Both the position numbers and the translations under genes were made by a program. Below are positions 1 through 7,761 of a stretch of 64,000 bases of DNA, piece by piece (within the stretch, counting starts at the first letter, position 1; every line of letters begins with the position of its first letter). Under the pieces are notes generated by a model. It was not told the origin of the DNA. It searched no databases and was given only the letters and a program-made list of their open reading frames with translations. This DNA is from Shimia haliotis (GTDB lineage: Bacteria > Pseudomonadota > Alphaproteobacteria > Rhodobacterales > Rhodobacteraceae): NCBI RefSeq assembly GCF_900114415.1, contig NZ_FOSZ01000001.1:124001-188000 (forward strand), given 5' to 3'.

Positions 1-36
1 AGGTCGCTGCGCGTTTTTTATTGATTTTGCGAAGGC

Positions 37-1329
37 TTAGCTGTGCGCGGCCTTAAGAGCGCGGTCCAAATCCGCGATCAGGTCGGCACTGTTTTCAATA
101 CCGATGGAAATCCGCACCACGTTCGGACCCGCGCCTGCGGCTTCCTGCTGCTCGGGTGTCAGCTGGCGGTGCGTGGTCGATGCCGAGTGGATCACAAGGC
201 TACGCGCATCCCCAAGGTTCGCGACGTGGCTGAAGATTTCCAGACTGTCCACGAACTTGACGCAGGCGTCATAGCCGCCCTTCAGTGCCACTGTGAACAG
301 ACCGCCTGCGCCTTTCGGGCATACTGTCGCAACGCGCGATTTGTAGGGCGAGCTGTCCAGACCGGCATAGGTCACGTAGTCCACATTGTCGTGCCCTTCG
401 AGCCATTTCGAAATGGTCTCGGCGTTCTCCACATGGCGCTCCATGCGCAGGGATAGGGTCTCGATTCCCATCAGCGTGTAATGCGCCGCCTGCGGGTTCA
501 TGGTCATGCCAAGGTCGCGCAGACCAATCGCAATGCCATGGAAAGTAAAGGCCAGCGGGCCAAATGTCTCGTGGAACTTGAGACCGTGATAGGCAGGCTC
601 AGGCGCCGACAGGGACGGGAATTTGTCGGAGGCGGACCAGTCAAATTTGCCGCTGTCCACCACACAGCCGCCGGTCACGGTGCCGTTGCCGGTCAGGTAT
701 TTGGTGGTGGAATGCACGACGAGCGACGCGCCAAGGCTGATCGGGTTACACAGGTAAGGCGTGGCCGAAGTATTGTCGACAATCAGCGGAACGCCGGCTT
801 TGTCGGCGATCGCCGCGATTGCCGGAATATCGGTGATATAGCCGCCCGGGTTGGCGATGGATTCGCAGAACACCGCGCGGGTGTTTTCGTCAATTGCCGC
901 CGCAACCGCTGCTTCGTCGTCAAAGTCTACAAAGGTCGCGGACCAGCCGAAGCGTTTGATGGTTTGGCTGAACTGGGTGATCGTGCCGCCATAAAGCCGC
1001 GAGGACGCGACCACATTCATGCCCGGCTGCATCAGCGGGAACAGTGCCATGATCTGCGCCGCGTGCCCCGACGAGCAGCAGACTGCACCAACACCGCCCT
1101 CAAGCGTCGCGATACGTTCCTGCAAAACCGCAACCGTCGGGTTGGTCAGGCGGGAGTAGATGTAGCCTACTTCTTGCAGGTTAAAGAGCGCCGCCGCGTG
1201 TTCGGCATCGCGAAACACGTAAGCTGTGGACTGGTAAATTGGCGTCTGCCGCGCGCCGGTCGCCGGATCAGGGCGCGCACCGGCGTGAATTTGCAGCGTG
1301 TCAAAACCGTAGCTGGGGCCGTCGGTCAT
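37..1329 (-). CDS. metY: O-acetylhomoserine aminocarboxypropyltransferase
   Basis: This is a PLP-dependent sulfhydrylase of the Cys/Met metabolism family that makes homocysteine from O-acetylhomoserine and sulfide in the cytoplasm. The 430-residue length fits MetY better than the shorter MetZ/MetB. Visible motifs are YSRLTNPT near residue 58, which contributes to PLP and phosphate binding, the VDNT aspartate at about 185 and STTK with the Schiff-base lysine at about 210. I place the start at 1329 because GGGAGG lies 8 bases upstream; an in-frame ATG 33 bases further out has no such site. The gene stands alone, and no methionine riboswitch was recognised upstream. Confidence 0.93.
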   Translation of the reverse strand: MTDGPSYGFDTLQIHAGARPDPATGARQTPIYQSTAYVFRDAEHAAALFNLQEVGYIYSRLTNPTVAVLQERIATLEGGVGAVCCSSGHAAQIMALFPLMQPGMNVVASSRLYGGTITQFSQTIKRFGWSATFVDFDDEAAVAAAIDENTRAVFCESIANPGGYITDIPAIAAIADKAGVPLIVDNTSATPYLCNPISLGASLVVHSTTKYLTGNGTVTGGCVVDSGKFDWSASDKFPSLSAPEPAYHGLKFHETFGPLAFTFHGIAIGLRDLGMTMNPQAAHYTLMGIETLSLRMERHVENAETISKWLEGHDNVDYVTYAGLDSSPYKSRVATVCPKGAGGLFTVALKGGYDACVKFVDSLEIFSHVANLGDARSLVIHSASTTHRQLTPEQQEAAGAGPNVVRISIGIENSADLIADLDRALKAAHS

Positions 1330-1559
1330 TGGAAAATCCTCCCGTAAATTGGTCGGAGACAAGTGTTAGGCGCACAGAGCGCAGGGCGCAACGCTGCATA
1401 TGCAAAACGGACAGGTTTCCCGTGATTTCGCCCAACCGCAAACCATCTGTCCGGATTTTTGGCGTGCTTTGGTGGTGTTGATCTTGCTGCCTTGATGGCT
1501 GGCGGGCCGTGACAGCGCCTCACAGCGCTGTGTTGAGCAGACAGACGGGCAGGTGCGGT

Positions 1560-2564
1560 CTAGCGCAACCAGTACCCGTTACGTTTCAACGTGTTGCGGA
1601 TGACCTGTTCGCGGCGTGGCAGGTTGTTTTGGTCAAACAACGCCCGTGCTTTGTGACCGCGCCCCTGATAGATCATGCGTTTGAACGGGTCGTATTGTTT
1701 CAGCACCTTTTTGATCTTGTTGGGCGCTGCCACCGCCTCAAGGGTCTCCACCGCCAGATCGCTTTCGCGTGCATAAAGCAGGGGCATCAGGCGGTAATGC
1801 GTGGTCACGGACCCGTCCAGATAGCCCAGAGGCAGGGCATCACGCCCGCCGCCCAATTCGTGAATGACCAGCGGCAACGTCACCTGATCCAGCCACGGAT
1901 TCAGGGATTGGCACGCCAGCGCCTCAGGTGGTTCGCTGCGGATGTCGACGGCATATTTCTGGAACCGCGCGCCGAATTCATGCGGGCAGCGATAATAGAA
2001 AAAGCCCGCATTGAAATAGAGATAGCGCCGCCAGTATTCGTCCGGCTGGCTCAGATCCAATGAGCTCTCAAAGTCGATGTTGAACTTGCCATAAAGCGAC
2101 TTCCAGATGCCCGTATATTGCGGACCATACAGGGGCGGCTCTGGCCATGTGCCTTCGACTCGCAGGCTGGCGGCAGGGCGATCGAAATCAAACGGAACGT
2201 CGCTGATCTCGCCCGTGACCAAAGTGTCCGTGTCAAAGAACACAAACGGTTCGCCCTTAGGCAAGGCGCGCAGCAACTCGATTTTATTGCCATAGGCATA
2301 GGCCTCGCCAAAAAACCGGCTGTCAAACGGCAGAATTTCCGCATCCATCTGTTTGAGCAGTTGCACAACCTCGGGGTTGTTCATGCGCGGATCTTTGGAC
2401 CATAGCGGGCCAGGCTGGGGTTCGGCGATGAACAGGCGGCCTTTGAAATTTGGTGAATTTGCACGCAAAGAGGCGGCAAAAAGGGCCGCCTCATATTGAA
2501 GCCGGCCAGCCTGACCAACCACAACGATGTTAAATGCCGCGTTTTTCTGCGCTTTGCTTGCCAT
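1560..2564 (-). CDS. Glycosyltransferase-like conserved protein
   Basis: A 334-residue soluble protein that I do not recognise as a named enzyme. It has an N-terminal beta strand (FNIVVVGQAG), then VFFDTDTLV with a DTD motif at about 111-113, the typical metal/nucleotide-sugar site of GT-A fold glycosyltransferases. A NAGFFYY segment follows near residue 195, resembling the acceptor-side motif of GT8-type enzymes. No signal peptide or membrane segment is seen. It is monocistronic and divergent from the secreted protein at 2666. The fold assignment is an inference from motifs, and the acceptor is unknown. Confidence 0.6.
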   Translation of the reverse strand: MASKAQKNAAFNIVVVGQAGRLQYEAALFAASLRANSPNFKGRLFIAEPQPGPLWSKDPRMNNPEVVQLLKQMDAEILPFDSRFFGEAYAYGNKIELLRALPKGEPFVFFDTDTLVTGEISDVPFDFDRPAASLRVEGTWPEPPLYGPQYTGIWKSLYGKFNIDFESSLDLSQPDEYWRRYLYFNAGFFYYRCPHEFGARFQKYAVDIRSEPPEALACQSLNPWLDQVTLPLVIHELGGGRDALPLGYLDGSVTTHYRLMPLLYARESDLAVETLEAVAAPNKIKKVLKQYDPFKRMIYQGRGHKARALFDQNNLPRREQVIRNTLKRNGYWLR

Positions 2565-2665
2565 ATCGCCTGCTGCCCTGCACGATGTTTGTCGAGACTA
2601 TAGGCCGCCGGAGTCCCGGACAAAAGGCGGCAAACACGTAATTTTTTGGAAATGGAGATTTCGAG

Positions 2666-3112
2666 ATGAGATTGAAGGCTGCATTGACCATAGCGGTGGC
2701 GTTCGCGGCAACGGCCGCCTTTGCCGACGACCACCGTGTCGCCGAGGATCAGACGCCGACGGGCAAATTCCTGACCGCAGGCGAAGTGCGTCCCATTCTG
2801 GATGCGACCAAAAACGGATGGATCGGTGTGCGCGAATTTGACGGGCGCGATCTGGTGTATTTCACCCATCTCGTCAGCTGGCGGTGCGGTCTTTATGAAG
2901 TGCATTATTCCATCAATGGCGGGGAACGGACGCAATTCCCGATCCCCGAGTGCCCGCCCGACATCGCCAATGCGATGGCCATTCCCGAAGGGACTGATGT
3001 CTACATCAGTCTCGAACTCGGGTCCGTCAAAACCGTCAAAGTGGACTTGCTCTATGATGATCTGGGGACCGACACCGTGACCTTTGATCGCGATGCGGTG
3101 AAGCTGCCTTAA
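2666..3112 (+). CDS. Small secreted protein of unknown function
   Basis: A 148-residue protein with a clear signal peptide: MRLK, a hydrophobic Ala/Val stretch and a likely cut after AAFA near residue 20. The mature part has two cysteines (WRCG and PECP) that could form a periplasmic disulfide, and no membrane segment. I recognise no domain. A GGAGA ribosome site sits 7 bases before the ATG. It converges on the TetR gene, and the two stop codons share the tetranucleotide TTAA at 3109-3112. Confidence 0.7.
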   Translation: MRLKAALTIAVAFAATAAFADDHRVAEDQTPTGKFLTAGEVRPILDATKNGWIGVREFDGRDLVYFTHLVSWRCGLYEVHYSINGGERTQFPIPECPPDIANAMAIPEGTDVYISLELGSVKTVKVDLLYDDLGTDTVTFDRDAVKLP

Positions 3113-3777
3113 CTGTCCTGTTGCACCGTGGCCGTGATCCCCGCGGTGCAAAACGTGATCAACTCGTCAAATCGGTCCGCCAAGGACTCGCGCTCGTCCC
3201 CAAGAGCCTGCATGCGCCATTCCGTGGTCAAAAGCGCGATCAAGGCGGACACGGAATAGACAAAGCTCGCCGCGATCGCGCGCGGCGGGGTCTCGGGGTA
3301 AAGCCGCGCGATTTCTTCGACAAACAGTTGTGCGGTCGGGTCAAAACACACCGCCGCCAGATCGCGCCATCGGGTGTCTGCCGACACCATTGCCACGAGC
3401 CTCGCATAGGCGAACCAGCCCGCCCCGCCGGTTTCGGCCTTTTCCAAATAGGGGCCGAAGTGGCATTCCATAATCGCGCTGACCGACAAAGGCCCGCGAA
3501 ACCGGCGCGCTTCCAGAGCATCAACGCGGGCCTGCGAAAGTTCGTCAGCCCGCCGCGCAACGACCCGCCAGAAAAGTTCTTCTTTTGAGCCCCCGTGATG
3601 CGTCACCAACGCCACCTGAACGCCCGCCTCCTGCGCTATCTCTCGCATAGAGGCAGCGTCGAATCCATGCCGCGCAAAAACCTGTTCTGCGGCGTTCAAA
3701 ATCTTGGAACGAGTCGCCAGTGCACGGGCGGAAGGGGCTCTTTGCCGTTGTTTTTCTTGTAAAAAATCCTGCTGCAT
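3109..3777 (-). CDS. TetR/AcrR family transcriptional regulator
   Basis: A 222-residue regulator. Residues about 18-65 form the TetR N-terminal helix-turn-helix (ATRSKILNAAEQVFARHGFD, then MREIAQEAGV), followed by an all-helical ligand/dimerisation domain. It is transcribed away from the monooxygenase operon, and its start lies 20 bases from a palindrome at 3797-3812. By analogy with other divergent TetR pairs it probably represses that operon and itself in response to a substrate of the pathway. The ligand cannot be read from the sequence. Confidence 0.85.
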   Translation of the reverse strand: MQQDFLQEKQRQRAPSARALATRSKILNAAEQVFARHGFDAASMREIAQEAGVQVALVTHHGGSKEELFWRVVARRADELSQARVDALEARRFRGPLSVSAIMECHFGPYLEKAETGGAGWFAYARLVAMVSADTRWRDLAAVCFDPTAQLFVEEIARLYPETPPRAIAASFVYSVSALIALLTTEWRMQALGDERESLADRFDELITFCTAGITATVQQDS

Positions 3778-3796
3778 GAATTTATCTTGCCTTATT

Positions 3797-3812
3797 TTGT
3801 ACGAATGTTCAA
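3797..3812. promoter_or_regulatory. Candidate TetR operator in divergent promoter
   Basis: The 16-mer TTGTACGAATGTTCAA is an interrupted palindrome (TTG-N-AC-N4-GT-N-CAA) in the gap between the TetR gene and the monooxygenase operon. Size, symmetry and location are those expected of a TetR-family operator. Binding is an inference. Confidence 0.45.
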
Positions 3813-3840
3813 TCTAAAACGGGGAAGAGGAGACCAGCAC

Positions 3841-5160
3841 GTGACATCACACAACGGGAAATATGCCCTCATCGGCGCAGGGCCGATGGGGTTGGCTGCG
3901 GCGAAAGTCATGGCCGAACAGGGCGTCGATTTTCAGGGCTTTGAATTGCACAGCGACGTCGGGGGGCTTTGGGACATCGAGGCTCCGCGCTCGACCATGT
4001 ATGAAAGCGCGCATCTGATCTCGTCCAAAACAATGACGGAATTTGCCGACTTCCCTATGAAGGACACCGTGGCGGAATATCCGTCCCATCGTGAAATGGC
4101 GCGCTACTTCCGCGATTTTGCCGACCACTTCGGCCTGCGACAGCGGTATATCTTTGGCGCGGAAGTCACCGACGTGGTGCCGGTGGGCGCAAATGGAGAG
4201 GGTTGGCGCCTGCGTTGGCGCGATGCGGACGGCCAGCATGAGGACGTATTTGCAGGTGTCATGATCGCCAACGGCACTTTGTCCGAACCCAACATGCCCA
4301 GCTTTCCCGGCACCTATGACGGAGAACTGATCCACGCCAGCCAATACCGCCACCCCGAACAGTTCGCGGGCAAACGGGTGTTGGTTGTCGGGGCCGGAAA
4401 TTCCGGCTGTGACATCGCGGTGGATGCGGTGCACCACGGCAAAAGCTGCGATCTGTCGATGCGGCGCGGCTACTATTTTGTGCCGAAATATGTGTTTGGC
4501 AAACCCGCCGACACCATGGGCGGCGCGATCAAGCTACCGATGTGGCTCAAGCGTCCGATCGACAGCCTGATCCTGCGCTGGTTTGTCGGTGATCCGCAAA
4601 AATACGGCTTTCCCAAGCCAGACTATAAGCTCTATGAAAGTCACCCCGTGGTGAACTCTCTGGTGCTCTACCACGCAGGCCACGGCGACCTGTCAATTCG
4701 CGCTGACATCGCCAACATAGACGGCAAGACCGTCACCTTCGCGGACGGTCAGAGTGCTGACTATGACATGATCCTCGCGGCGACCGGCTACAAGCTGCAC
4801 TATCCGTTTATCGCCAAAGAAGAGCTTAATTGGCAGGGCAGCGCCCCGCATCTTTACCTCAACGCCATGCATCCGGTGCGCGACGACATTTTTGTGTTGG
4901 GAATGATCGAAGCGACCGGCCTTGGCTGGCAGGGGCGGCATGAGCAGGCTGAGATGGTGGTGCGCTACGTTAAGGATCTGCGGCAAGGCGGGGCTGTGGC
5001 GGCCAAGTTGAAGGCGGAAAAAGCCAAGGGATTTGAACGCGCCACTGGCGGGATGCAATATCTCGATCTCGCGCGCATGGCCTACTATGTCGACAAGGCC
5101 ACCTATCGCGGCGCTGTTACCAACTGGATCAAACAACTGGGCGGGGAGCGCGCGCAATGA
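3841..5160 (+). CDS. Flavin-containing (FMO-type) monooxygenase
   Basis: An NADPH- and FAD-dependent class B monooxygenase of about 439 residues. An FAD Rossmann motif GAGPMG is near the N-terminus, the FMO-type signature FPGTYDGELIHASQY lies about 150 residues in, and a second nucleotide motif GAGNSG follows at about 185. Such enzymes oxidise soft heteroatoms (N, S) or carry out Baeyer-Villiger reactions; the substrate here is not evident. I choose the GTG at 3841, which has GAAGAGGAG 8 bases upstream, over an in-frame TTG at 3787 that lies on the promoter side of the palindrome. It is the first gene of a four-gene coupled operon and overlaps the next gene by ATGA. Confidence 0.85.
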   Translation: MTSHNGKYALIGAGPMGLAAAKVMAEQGVDFQGFELHSDVGGLWDIEAPRSTMYESAHLISSKTMTEFADFPMKDTVAEYPSHREMARYFRDFADHFGLRQRYIFGAEVTDVVPVGANGEGWRLRWRDADGQHEDVFAGVMIANGTLSEPNMPSFPGTYDGELIHASQYRHPEQFAGKRVLVVGAGNSGCDIAVDAVHHGKSCDLSMRRGYYFVPKYVFGKPADTMGGAIKLPMWLKRPIDSLILRWFVGDPQKYGFPKPDYKLYESHPVVNSLVLYHAGHGDLSIRADIANIDGKTVTFADGQSADYDMILAATGYKLHYPFIAKEELNWQGSAPHLYLNAMHPVRDDIFVLGMIEATGLGWQGRHEQAEMVVRYVKDLRQGGAVAAKLKAEKAKGFERATGGMQYLDLARMAYYVDKATYRGAVTNWIKQLGGERAQ

Positions 5161-6074
5161 GCACACCTGCATATGCTGGTCTGGACGAGGTCGTCCTGAA
5201 CTTTTCACCTGGCAGCCTGACGCTGCTGAATGGCATTCTCGCCGTGGTGATGTTTTCCATCGCCATCGATCTGACGCCCGCGGATTTTAAACGCCTCGCC
5301 AAAGGGCCAAAGCCGGTGATCACCGGCCTCGTGTCACAGTTCCTTGTGTTGCCGGTTTTGACCTTTCTTCTGGTGCTTTTGGTGCAGCCGCGCCCTTCCA
5401 TCGCGCTGGGCCTGATCCTTGTGGCGGCCTGTCCGGGGGGCAATATCTCAAACTTCATCACCCATCGCGCGGGCGGAAACGCGGCCCTGTCTGTCAGCAT
5501 GACAGCCTTTGCCACGGTTGGCGCGATCCTTCTGACGCCGCTCAATATCGCGTTTTACGGCAACCTTTACGCACCAACGCGAGAGATCCTGCAAGCCACG
5601 CAGATTGATCCGGTATCGGTCGCCATAACGGTGGGTTTCATGCTTGTTCTGCCCTTGATGCTTGGCATCACGCTCAATGTCCTGCGACCGCAGTTGACGG
5701 CGAAACTGCGCAAGCCGCTGCAATATCTGTCGATGGCAATCTTTCTGGCCTTTATCGTGGTCGCTTTGGCCTCTAACTGGGACTATTTCAAAGGCTTTGC
5801 AGGCGCCGTTGCGCTTTTGGTGGTCGTCCACAACGCCCTCGCGCTGAGTGGCGGTTTTGCCACCGCCACGTTGGCAAAACTCAGCCCCTATGACCGACGC
5901 GCGATCACCATTGAAACCGGTATCCAGAACTCCGGCCTTGGTTTGATCCTGATTTTCGGGTTCTTCAATGGGCTGGGCGGTATGGCGGTGGTCGCGGCCT
6001 TTTGGGGCATCTGGCATGCCATTTCCGGCATCGCACTTGCGGCGGTGATGAACCGGACCGAGGCTGCGCGATGA
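5157..6074 (+). CDS. Bile acid:sodium symporter (BASS) family transporter
   Basis: A 305-residue inner membrane protein with about nine or ten hydrophobic segments. It carries the BASS family hallmarks ACPGGNISNFITHRAGGN around residue 88 and an EXGIQNSGLG segment near residue 245, which form the crossed sodium-binding helices. Family members take up bile acids, pyruvate, pantoate or sulfonates by Na+ symport. Start and stop overlap both neighbours by ATGA, so it is translationally coupled with the oxidative enzymes. It is likely the uptake system for the substrate of this operon. Confidence 0.85.
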   Translation: MSTPAYAGLDEVVLNFSPGSLTLLNGILAVVMFSIAIDLTPADFKRLAKGPKPVITGLVSQFLVLPVLTFLLVLLVQPRPSIALGLILVAACPGGNISNFITHRAGGNAALSVSMTAFATVGAILLTPLNIAFYGNLYAPTREILQATQIDPVSVAITVGFMLVLPLMLGITLNVLRPQLTAKLRKPLQYLSMAIFLAFIVVALASNWDYFKGFAGAVALLVVVHNALALSGGFATATLAKLSPYDRRAITIETGIQNSGLGLILIFGFFNGLGGMAVVAAFWGIWHAISGIALAAVMNRTEAAR

Positions 6075-7006
6075 GCAGGGTTCTGATCACTGGAGCCGCC
6101 GGTATGGTGGGGCGTGCGCTGTTGGAGGAACTGGCAGCAACGGACCACGAAGTCATCGCGAGCGACCTCTCTGAGCCGCCGCTTCCGGCCAACGCGCGCT
6201 TTGCCGGTATGGATGTCACCTCAAGCGATCCCGAAAGGATCATTGCGGCGACTAAGCCGGATGTGATCATTCATCTCGCCTCAATCGTGACCCCTCCCAA
6301 AGGCAGCGGCCGCGAATTTGCCTATGCGGTGGATGTGGACGGCACGCAAAAGGTGATCGACGCAGCCATCGCGGCGGGCACGCGGCGTTTGGTGGTCACG
6401 TCATCCGGCGCGGCCTATGGCTATCACGCGGACAATCCTGTGCCACTGCGCGAGACCGATGCCGTGCGTGGCAACGAAGAATTTCCCTATGCCCACCACA
6501 AACGTCTGGTGGAGGAGATGCTGGCAACCACCCGTGCCAGTCACCCTGAGCTTGAACAGGTGGTGCTGCGTGTCGGCACTGTCTTGGGACAGGGGACGGA
6601 CAACCAGATCACCGCGCTGTTTCACAAACCCCGCCTACTGGCCATTTACGGCAGCGACAGCCCGTTTGTCTTTATCTGGACCCAGGACCTCGCCCGCATT
6701 CTTGCCCATGCAGTAGCCGAGGCTCCTGCAGGTATTTTCAACGTCGCGGGGAACGGCGCCATGAGCATTGACGATCTCGCGCGCGCCCTTGGCAAGCCGG
6801 TGTTGCGCCTGCCCGCCGTGCTGCTGAAAGCGGCGCTCGCCATTGCCAAACCCCTTGGCGCAAGCCGTTACGGGCCAGAGCAGGTCGGGTTCCTGCAATA
6901 CCGTCCGGTTCTGGACAACGCGGCCCTGAAAACCACCTTTGGCTACACGCCGCAAAAGACGAGCCGCGAAGTGTTTGACTATTGGAAAGAAAGCGTGGGC
7001 CTATGA
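6071..7006 (+). CDS. NAD-dependent epimerase/dehydratase (extended SDR)
   Basis: A 311-residue extended short-chain dehydrogenase. It starts with the NAD-binding GAAGMVG, has the conserved HLAS strand near residue 77 and the active-site serine (TSSGAAYG, about 114) with YAHHK as the catalytic Tyr-x3-Lys near 140. The ATG at 6071 overlaps the stop of the transporter gene. Members act on nucleotide sugars or sugar acids, or on 3-beta-hydroxysteroids. Together with the FMO and BASS genes it points to catabolism of an oxidisable alcohol or terpenoid-like compound, but that is inference. Confidence 0.8.
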   Translation: MSRVLITGAAGMVGRALLEELAATDHEVIASDLSEPPLPANARFAGMDVTSSDPERIIAATKPDVIIHLASIVTPPKGSGREFAYAVDVDGTQKVIDAAIAAGTRRLVVTSSGAAYGYHADNPVPLRETDAVRGNEEFPYAHHKRLVEEMLATTRASHPELEQVVLRVGTVLGQGTDNQITALFHKPRLLAIYGSDSPFVFIWTQDLARILAHAVAEAPAGIFNVAGNGAMSIDDLARALGKPVLRLPAVLLKAALAIAKPLGASRYGPEQVGFLQYRPVLDNAALKTTFGYTPQKTSREVFDYWKESVGL

Positions 7007-7761
7007 AAACAGCAGTGATTTCCGGCGGTGCTGGAGGCTTGGGGCAAGCTCTGAGCACCGCGCTACAGGCTGAAGGCTGGCGCTGCGTGCTTCTTGACCT
7101 GAACACCGACAGCCTTGAGCGTAGCGCCACACAACACCCGATTTCCTGTGATCTCACCGACGAGGTACAGTTTGCGGCAGCGGTTGAGGAAACTCTGAGC
7201 ACCTCCGACAGCATCGATTTGGTGATCTACAATGCAGGTATCACCCAGATCGGTGCGTTTGCCGAGACGCCTGATCAAACGCACCGCAAGGTGTTTGAGG
7301 TCAACTACTTTGCCGCCGTTGCCATGGCGCGGGCCTTTCTGGAACCGTTGCGCAAGGCACAGGGCACGCATCTGGCCATCAGTTCCGTCGCCGGATTTGC
7401 GCCGCTTTATCAACGGGCGGCCTATGCCGCGTCCAAACATGCGCTAGAAGGGTTTTTTGGCTCGCTGCGGTCAGAAGAGGCCCTTCACGGCGTGCGCACT
7501 CTGATCGCTGCGCCCTCGTTTGTGGCCACAAACATCGGCAATGACGAGCGCCAAACGGACGGTATTGCTCGGCCCGGATCGGCCTCGGACGGGATTGACT
7601 ATATGACGCCCGAAGACGCGTCTCAGATCATCCTAAAGGGGGTCGCACGCGGCACCCCGTTGATCCCTGTGGGGCGTGTGGCGCGGCTGTCGTGGTGGAT
7701 AAACCGTGCCAACCCCCGCCTGTTTCAACGCTTGATGGAGCGCAACATAAAAGGTCTTTAG
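7003..7761 (+). CDS. Short-chain dehydrogenase/reductase (classical SDR)
   Basis: A 252-residue classical SDR. The cofactor motif GGAGGLG lies at residues 9-15, NAG near 79, the catalytic serine in AISSVAG near 125 and YAASK as Tyr-x3-Lys near 139. Position 36 is Asp (LLDLN), which favours NAD(H). The ATG overlaps the stop of the epimerase gene, and this is the last gene of the operon. The downstream gene converges on it with a 4-base overlap. The substrate is unknown. Confidence 0.85.
   Translation: MKTAVISGGAGGLGQALSTALQAEGWRCVLLDLNTDSLERSATQHPISCDLTDEVQFAAAVEETLSTSDSIDLVIYNAGITQIGAFAETPDQTHRKVFEVNYFAAVAMARAFLEPLRKAQGTHLAISSVAGFAPLYQRAAYAASKHALEGFFGSLRSEEALHGVRTLIAAPSFVATNIGNDERQTDGIARPGSASDGIDYMTPEDASQIILKGVARGTPLIPVGRVARLSWWINRANPRLFQRLMERNIKGL

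Noticed and set aside
1330-1559. Methionine-type riboswitch upstream of metY
   Set aside because: I looked for SAM-II-like pairing on the minus strand and saw no convincing conserved core. A covariance search would be needed. The gap otherwise shows only a 7-bp hairpin (1512-1531) without a uracil tract.
3787-3840. TTG start for the monooxygenase
   Set aside because: It would place the coding region over the palindrome and promoter. The GTG at 3841 has a good ribosome site and the FAD motif begins soon after.
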